A stretch of 25,422 bases of DNA, taken from Strongylocentrotus pallidus. Lineage: Eukaryota > Echinodermata > Echinoidea > Camarodonta > Strongylocentrotidae. Shown in pieces: positions 20,906 through 25,422 of this stretch; positions within the stretch are counted from its first letter, which is position 1; every line of letters starts with the position of its first letter. The DNA is taken from the NCBI GenBank assembly GCA_030265145.1, contig JARBES010000128.1:16171121-16196542 (forward strand), in the 5' to 3' direction. Both the position numbers and the translations under genes were made by a program. A model generated the notes under the pieces. The model was not told where the DNA came from and ran no database searches. It was given only the letters and a program-made list of their open reading frames with translations.

Positions 20906-21890
20906 CAAAATGGCAAAAAATTACTTATAATTCTAGAGTAGCTTAGTGCTTGTGTAGTGCAGAGTGTCCAAATTATGTGGAATAAGGCTAATAGTATCAA
21001 ATTGGCACACAAGTAAACTGTTTTTAAACATGGAATGCTAAAGAGTGATACTCTATGCTGTACTATCCTACGACTTTGACTGCACTTATTATTCTACCTA
21101 ACCATTCCTGACCAAAAGATACAACTTGTTGCTTCAGGGTTTGTGAGAGGAAATACTGGGAAATTGATTTCAGGGCTCGTAGTCATAAAACCTTAATAAG
21201 CCTAGTTAAGTAACTACCTATAGCCTATGCAATTAGTCGACAACAAGCTTAGTGTATATGAATATGGGCCCAATTCCCTTTTTTACACCCTCTTATGTGA
21301 TAAAGATTTATTTCAAAAGCATAAGTTGGATGTAGTTCATGAAGTTTACTTGTAGAATAACGTTCAGTACAGCAGGAGTAGTTGTGTGTTAGAAATTCAA
21401 CTGTTGCACTAAGCTTTATAGGAATATGCATTTGTAATCGTATCAGTCCCATGGTCATCCTACATGCATCCCTTGGTGGTCGTTCTCCCCCTACTGTTTC
21501 ATTTTGCATGTTGAGATCCAGGCACGTAGCTTTGAGGGCTGGGTATTAAACCACAGAGAACACAGCAATTTCATGAATATTGATTAACTCAATCCAGTGG
21601 AGACGTTTTGGTCTTGGGTTGAAGAATTCACATTGGTATATTTTGATGGAAAAGAATGTCAAATCGATTTTGACCAGTGTTGATTTTAATTTTGATATAA
21701 ACACTGGTTCATCATGGCTCCAACAACTCAAGTTTCATTTAAAAAAAAAAGGTTATGTTGAGAACTAAATTTTGATATATCATGTGAATTAGCTGTGTTC
21801 AGAAACTGCTTTCTAATTGAAATACATTCATGAGTATTTCTAAATTGTTGTCTTCGTGGTGAGGGGAGATATTGGTAATGTATTTTATAA
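20906..21890. other. Intronic DNA, nothing recognised
   Basis: No repeats or exons were identified. Minus-strand frames of 86, 61 and 70 codons overlap this stretch and lack family features. Confidence 0.45.
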
Positions 21891-21896
21891 TTATTA

Positions 21897-21908
21897 CCCC
21901 CCCCCCCC
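21897..21908. repeat. Poly-C run, 12 bases
   Basis: Twelve C residues within otherwise AT-rich DNA, one of four long C/G homopolymers in the window. Confidence 0.9.
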
Positions 21909-22111
21909 ACATTTTTCCATGGAGGCACCAGAATCACCATACCAAAGTCTAGACCACTCTTCGCCTCGCTCCCTCTCTGTCTCTATCTCTCTGTTTGTGC
22001 ATATATATGTTTTCTCTCTTTGCATAATTTGGTTAGAACTTTGGTTAGAAAAACTACTTGCAGGTTATTGATTTCTCTACTTGAAGTTTGTGTCTACACA
22101 ATCTGTTTATC

Positions 22112-22582
22112 TCTTTTTCCCTCCCTCCCTACCTCACCGTCTCTTATCTTTCCTTTTCCCCTTTTCTCACCCGCTCTATCTCATTTCTCCCCTCTCTCTG
22201 TCTCCCAATCTCTTCTCACTCTCTCCCTCCCTTCATTCATTCTCTCCCTCCCTTCCTCCACTCTCTCTCTTCCCTTTCTCTCTCCATCCCTTCTATTTCT
22301 CCTTTCCTTCCTTCTCTCCCTTCCTTCACTTTCTCCCTCCCTTCCCCCTTCCTTCCCCCTCTCTCTCTCCCTTCCTTCCCTCTCTCCCTCCCTTCCCTGT
22401 CTCCCTTCCTTCCCTCTCTCCCTTCCTTCCCTCTCTCCCTTTTTCCCTCTTTCCCATTCTTCCCTCTCTCCCTTTCCCTTTCTCTCTCTCTCTCTCTCCC
22501 CCTCTCTCTCTCTTTCTCCCCCTCCTCCTTCTCTCCCTCCTCCTTCTCTCCCTCTTCCTCTTCCTCCTCCCTTTCCTCTCCC
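22112..22582. repeat. Polypyrimidine tract, about 470 bases
   Basis: This region is almost entirely C and T (CTCTCCCTTCCTTCC-type units, CTCTCTCT at about 22482-22512, CTCCTCCTTCTCTCC at the end). It keeps all three + frames and two - frames open for up to 198 codons, encoding Ser/Pro/Leu/Phe or Arg/Glu/Gly low-complexity peptides that are not genes. Mirror-like pyrimidine tracts of this size can form triplex (H-DNA). Confidence 0.95.
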
Positions 22583-22685
22583 TGGTGAGCAGAAAGGGAG
22601 GCAGTCAAAGCGGTAATTGACTAGAGCATCCATGTTTTAATTGTGTAAGGAGGCACTTATTTCCACTCCAAAGCACAGCTTATAT

Positions 22686-22710
22686 CCACATCTTGGGTAG
22701 ATGTGGACTT
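22686..22710. repeat. Small perfect hairpin
   Basis: TCCACATCT and AGATGTGGA form a 9-base perfect inverted repeat around TGGGT. It is probably incidental. Confidence 0.45.
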
Positions 22711-22799
22711 AGTAGTCATGATGATGTATAATGTGATTGCGCTGAGTTACCATCCTTCATCAGATTTGTCTGTGTCTATGGTCTTGCGTTGATGACCCT

Positions 22800-23525
22800 T
22801 AGTGTGAATGCACCTAATATCTTGTAAAAGGTCCACATGTGTGAACATGCTGACCTCAATCCACAGGATTTTCTGCAATGTGGGGGACATACCTTGTGTG
22901 AACATGCCTTCCTGGCATGTTAATTATCATAGTCATACCCACCTGTATCTACTGGTATCCAGTAGCTGTTCATCTTCTTTTGAGGTCAGTAGTTATTTGA
23001 AGGTACTTTTCAGGTATGATTAGAATTAGTTCTACCCTGTATCTACCTCTGTGCAGTAGTTGTTTGTGGTCTGTTCGGATGTGTTTTTAATGCAATTCCC
23101 AAGTACATCTTGCATTAATTCCACCTTATCTACTTCAAGGCAGCTGGTCTTTATGTTTCTGTGTTGATGGTTGGTGTGTTCATACACATTTCAGGTATAT
23201 CTTGTGTCAGATTTATCATTTACCACCATGTACAGTCGAACCTGGTTTAGCGACCACCTGTCTACAAAGACCACATTCTTTGTTTCCATTGCAAACGGTT
23301 TCTCATTTAAAACATGAACTAAAGGAACCTGTACATAAAGACCACCTGTCTGTAAAGACCACTTTTCGTGTCCCTCTTGGGTGGTCTTTATAGACAGGTT
23401 TCACTGTAGCAGGTGTTCACAGTCTTCTTGTGATCCTTGTACGTGTGAACACACCTCCCATGTATGTCTTGCATGAGGAGATTACCTCGCATCAGGGGAC
23501 GTGTGAATGTTCCTGTGGTACACAT
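22800..23525 (+). repeat. Diverged GTGTGAAC minisatellite
   Basis: GTGTGAACAYGC words recur at about 22839, 22899, 23441 and (as GTGTGAATG) 23501. A second phrase, TTCAGGTATATCTTG and variants such as CCAAGTACATCTTGCATTA, recurs at about 23010, 23098, 23191 and 23458. They fit several old copies of a repeat about 90-100 bases long, split by the pogo-like MITE at 23233-23406. Confidence 0.6.
23233..23406. mobile_element. Pogo/Tigger-like MITE with TA target duplication
   Basis: The left end CAGTCGAACCTGGTTTAGCG and the right end TATAGACAGGTTTCACTG are inverted repeats, flanked by TA on both sides (23231-23232 and 23407-23408). Internally the phrase AAAGACCACCTGTCT repeats in both orientations. 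The CAGTCGAACCT terminus and TA site are typical of Tc1/mariner-pogo elements. At 174 bases it is non-autonomous and relatively well preserved. Confidence 0.88.
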
Positions 23526-23652
23526 CTGTACTCACTCGCCGATCAAGTCCTTCAATTTTCCTGCCTGTTGAAATATTAATGGAATGTCAAACCTCAGATT
23601 AGCCCTGCCTTTGTGCTTTCTGTAATAAACCATGGTTGAGAAGAGGTGATGG

Positions 23653-23880
23653 TAGAGAGAGAGAGAGAGATAGAGAGAGAGAGAAAGAGAGAGAGAGATA
23701 AAGAGAGAGAGAGAAAGGGAGATATTGAGAGAGAGAGATATATATATAGAGAGAGTGAGGAAGAAATAGAGAGAAAGAGAGAGTGAGAGAGAGAGAGAGA
23801 GAAATAGAGAGGGAGATGGTATAGGAAAGAGAGAAAGATGGTGAGGCAAATATAAAGTAAAGGAAGAAAGAGAGAGGTAG
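23653..23880. repeat. (GA)n microsatellite
   Basis: Purine-rich GAGAGA array with TATATATA and AAGAAAT interruptions. The long minus-strand Ser/Leu open frames are artefacts of the repeat. Confidence 0.95.
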
Positions 23881-23884
23881 AATG

Positions 23885-24258
23885 ATAAACAGATGTGAGA
23901 GATTGATTTAACATGAAAAGTGAGTTTTTTTAAAATGATTTCATATCTACTTTTTTATATACCTGCAGGCCTGAAAAAAAACTACTGAATGTTTGTAGTT
24001 TATGAAGCATTAACAAAAAAAAAATCATTTATTCTATTGTTTATATTATATAATGTACATACTTCACAAATTAAATGTAGGCCTACCAGTTTGTTTACAT
24101 GTACTTTAAAGCTGAACGTTCATAGTGTTCATATGTTCTTGTATCAAAATGATATCAAGAGTCAGTTCAAATATTCCTGAATCATTTCTTCCTCTGAAAA
24201 TATGTCTGTTTATGTTCATTTCATTCTGATTCATTGACTTTGCTAATATGAGAAAGGT
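23885..24258. other. AT-rich DNA upstream of the exon
   Basis: No second exon was recognised in the last 375 bases before the branch point. A 63-codon open frame at 23989-24180 shows no family resemblance. Confidence 0.5.
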
Positions 24259-24296
24259 TACTAATGATTTTTATATTTTTGTTCATTTTCTTTCAG
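24259..24296 (+). promoter_or_regulatory. Branch point and 3' splice site of the NOS1AP exon
   Basis: TACTAAT at 24259-24265 is a near-ideal branch-point sequence, with its branch A at 24264, about 32 bases before the intron end. A T-rich tract and TTTCAG ending at 24296 follow. The next base continues the PTB reading frame exactly, so the splice position is well fixed. Confidence 0.85.
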
Positions 24297-24405
24297 AGTA
24301 TTTTATGTATCACATGATTCCCAAGATTTGAAGATCTTCAGTTATATCGCCAGGGATGGCCAAACCAATGTATTCAAGTGCAATGTATTCAAATCACACA
24401 GAAAG
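24297..24405 (+). CDS. NOS1AP: NOS1AP (CAPON) internal exon, second half of the PTB domain
   Basis: This 109-base internal exon is entered in phase 2: its first base completes a codon begun in the previous exon. It leaves in phase 0 after 36 full codons. The peptide begins [20 protein letters not shown] and ends CNVFKSHRK. From memory it differs from the vertebrate NOS1AP PTB domain at about 7 of 36 positions, mostly conservatively; in the human protein it falls near residues 115-150. The completed codon would be R if the previous exon ends in AG or CG, matching the conserved R before IFYVSH. NOS1AP is a cytosolic adaptor: its N-terminal PTB domain binds partners such as Dexras1 and Scribble, and its C-terminus binds the PDZ domain of neuronal NO synthase. 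The exon has no stop and is flanked by a good branch point, acceptor and GTAAGA donor. Neither the preceding exon (WTWDES...DPIY) nor the following one (SQAMRIVRT) was found here. A close paralogue cannot be excluded, but the [11 protein letters not shown] signature is very characteristic. Confidence 0.93.
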
Positions 24406-24411
24406 GTAAGA
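24406..24411 (+). promoter_or_regulatory. 5' splice site (GTAAGA) after the NOS1AP exon
   Basis: AAAG followed by GTAAGA is a strong match to the metazoan donor consensus. It falls exactly where the family similarity stops (FKSHRK) and where human NOS1AP continues with SQAMRIV. The intron that follows runs past the window end. Confidence 0.85.
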
Positions 24412-24511
24412 AAATTTATAATTCTTCTAATGATGTTCTGAACGTTTTTTGTTTTATTTCTCTCCCTCGTTCTCTTTCTACTTCTCCTTATCTTTGATAT
24501 TTGCCCATCCT

Positions 24512-24563
24512 ACCCTCATCCTTATACCCCTCATCCTTATACCCCTCATTCTTATACCCCTCC
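24512..24563 (+). repeat. 15-base tandem repeat in CT-rich DNA
   Basis: ACCCCTCATCCTTAT is repeated about three and a half times (first unit 14 bases) within a CT-rich stretch (about 24455-24610) just after the exon's donor site. Confidence 0.9.
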
Positions 24564-24611
24564 TTGTCATTCCCTTTCTTTCTACTTTTTCGTCTAATAT
24601 TTTCCTATTCA

Positions 24612-24900
24612 TTCAAATCTGCTCTCTTCCTCTTGTCTGTTTGTCCCTTGGAAGGGACTTTAAAGTGGGACTGCACTACTTGTAGCTACTTGCACCCTCT
24701 ATATAGCCAACAATGCCTAAGTGGTACTCGTTGATCCCCCATGGTCCCCTTTTTCTTATGTTAATTGAGAGCTGATTTTATGAGATAACAGGGAGGTCTA
24801 ACCCCTCCTGGCCAAACTAGTGCAGATAGGCTTTAAGCCGTTGGCACATGCCTTCTTAGCAGTCAGGCAAAACAGCCATCAAACAACATCCATCATCAAG
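24612..24900. other. NOS1AP: Downstream intron, nothing recognised
   Basis: This belongs to the intron after the PTB exon. The expected next exon, beginning SQAMRIV-like, was not seen here or in the rest of the window. Confidence 0.5.
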
Positions 24901-24902
24901 CA

Positions 24903-25075
24903 TTTCTTATTTTCTCCAGTCTCTTTCCCCCTTTCTTCCATACTTCCTCCTTTAGGTTTCCATTTTGTAATTCATTTGAATCTCCCTTTTGTTTTCTTTT
25001 GCCTTTCTTTATTTTCTCCAGTGTCTTTGCCCCTTTCTTCCGTACCTTCTCCTTTAGGTTTCCATCTTGTCCCAA
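24903..25075 (+). repeat. Duplication, period 102, pyrimidine-rich
   Basis: ATTTTCTCCAGT at 24909 and 25011 starts two copies of about 63 bases, sharing CCCCTTTCTTCC.TAC.T and CTCCTTTAGGTTTCCAT.TTG. They are separated by about 40 bases of other T-rich DNA. Confidence 0.88.
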
Positions 25076-25283
25076 AATTGCCATTCTCATCATCATCCGA
25101 AGGTTATCGTAAGGACGGGTTACAAAGAATACAAGAAATTACAGTGTACACGTATAACCCATGTTAATAATAATAATGATATGTCATCCTTGTAAAGTGC
25201 ATATCTCATATCACATCCATATGTGCTTCCAAAGAAGTTTGGATTTTGACAGCACATTGATATAAACATAAACAAAACTTACT

Positions 25284-25422
25284 GGCCCGAATTCACAAAG
25301 GAGGTTTGTCGACAAACCGAGGTTTATGTACGTCATATGACGCGTTTTGACACATTTTTTTTACAAACCTGGTTTGTAAATAACAAAAGGAGGTTTGTCG
25401 AAACAAAAGGAGGTTTGTCGAC
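25284..25422. mobile_element. Left part of a palindrome-rich GGCCCGAATTCACAAAG element, cut by window end
   Basis: GGCCCGAATTCACAAAGGAG begins like the GGGCCCGTTTCACAAAG MITE termini at 4162. It is followed by three perfect palindromes: GGTTTGTCGACAAACC (25303-25318), CGTCATATGACG (25331-25342) and TTTACAAACC/GGTTTGTAAA (25360-25380). Two 20-base direct copies starting AACAAAAGGAGGTTTGTCG close the window (25382-25421). It is probably a MITE whose right end lies outside. Confidence 0.55.

Larger units (their letters stand above)
1..24296 (+). other. NOS1AP: Large NOS1AP intron (partial at its 5' end)
   Basis: Everything upstream of the PTB exon lacks recognisable exons on either strand, so it is best read as one long intron of at least 24 kb. 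It could in principle hold small unrecognised exons or a nested non-coding gene. The open frames present are short, low in complexity or unlike any protein family I know. Large introns are usual for NOS1AP in vertebrates; extending this to the present species is inference. Confidence 0.6.

Noticed and set aside
22020-22633. Open frames of up to 198 codons on both strands
   Set aside because: They follow entirely from the polypyrimidine tract; the peptides are Ser/Pro/Leu or Arg/Glu/Gly repeats and several frames are open at once.
23532-23914. Open frames of 105-106 codons on the minus strand
   Set aside because: Products of the GA microsatellite, with Ser/Leu low-complexity translation.
1-25422. 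tRNA, rRNA or retroviral sequences
   Set aside because: No convincing B-box/GGTTCRANNCC, rRNA core or reverse-transcriptase motif was found on either strand by eye.

Overview
The window looks like animal nuclear DNA: AT-rich, almost without long open reading frames, full of simple repeats, short inverted-repeat elements and diverged tandem duplications. It carries one clear protein-coding exon, at 24297-24405 on the + strand, with a canonical branch point, acceptor and donor. Its 36 codons encode the second half of the phosphotyrosine-binding (PTB/PID) domain of NOS1AP (CAPON, the adaptor for neuronal nitric oxide synthase). The non-coding texture (short foldback MITEs, GTGTGAAC-type minisatellites, poly-C tracts) suggests a marine invertebrate, most likely an echinoderm such as a sea urchin. 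That assignment is inference from style, not a database match.

Layout: bases 1-24296 read best as part of one large intron upstream of the exon. No earlier NOS1AP exon was recognised, and 24406-25422 is the start of the next intron. Region by region: a 71-base poly-C tract and CT-rich DNA (1-1017); sparse DNA with a weak duplication (1018-3250); a GGGCCC-type MITE and the first hairpin repeat (4162-4577); a foldback MITE with TA target duplication (5588-5812); a second, decayed GGGCCC-type MITE (7294-7428); two diverged tandem arrays (8487-8663 and 8847-9905); a cluster of short hairpin repeats (10342-13137); a third tandem array (13340-13735); AT-rich DNA and a CpG-bearing patch (13888-14480); a cluster of CACAGTG/CACTGTG motifs (16360-16885); a 1.7-kb minisatellite split by a Harbinger-like MITE (16984-18745); CT repeats next to a CpG-rich block (18811-19250); a 195-base duplication holding a microexon-like sequence (19689-20025); about 470 bases of polypyrimidine (22112-22582); a diverged minisatellite containing a pogo/Tigger-like MITE (22800-23525); a GA tract (23653-23880); then the exon.

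There is one host gene here, so no operon or pathway to describe. The most informative features are the NOS1AP exon, a family of about 75-base hairpins that recurs at least six times in the intron, a MITE whose empty site can be read from the surrounding minisatellite, and a speculative 15-nucleotide microexon. No rRNA, tRNA, CRISPR array, retroviral element or intact transposase was seen.
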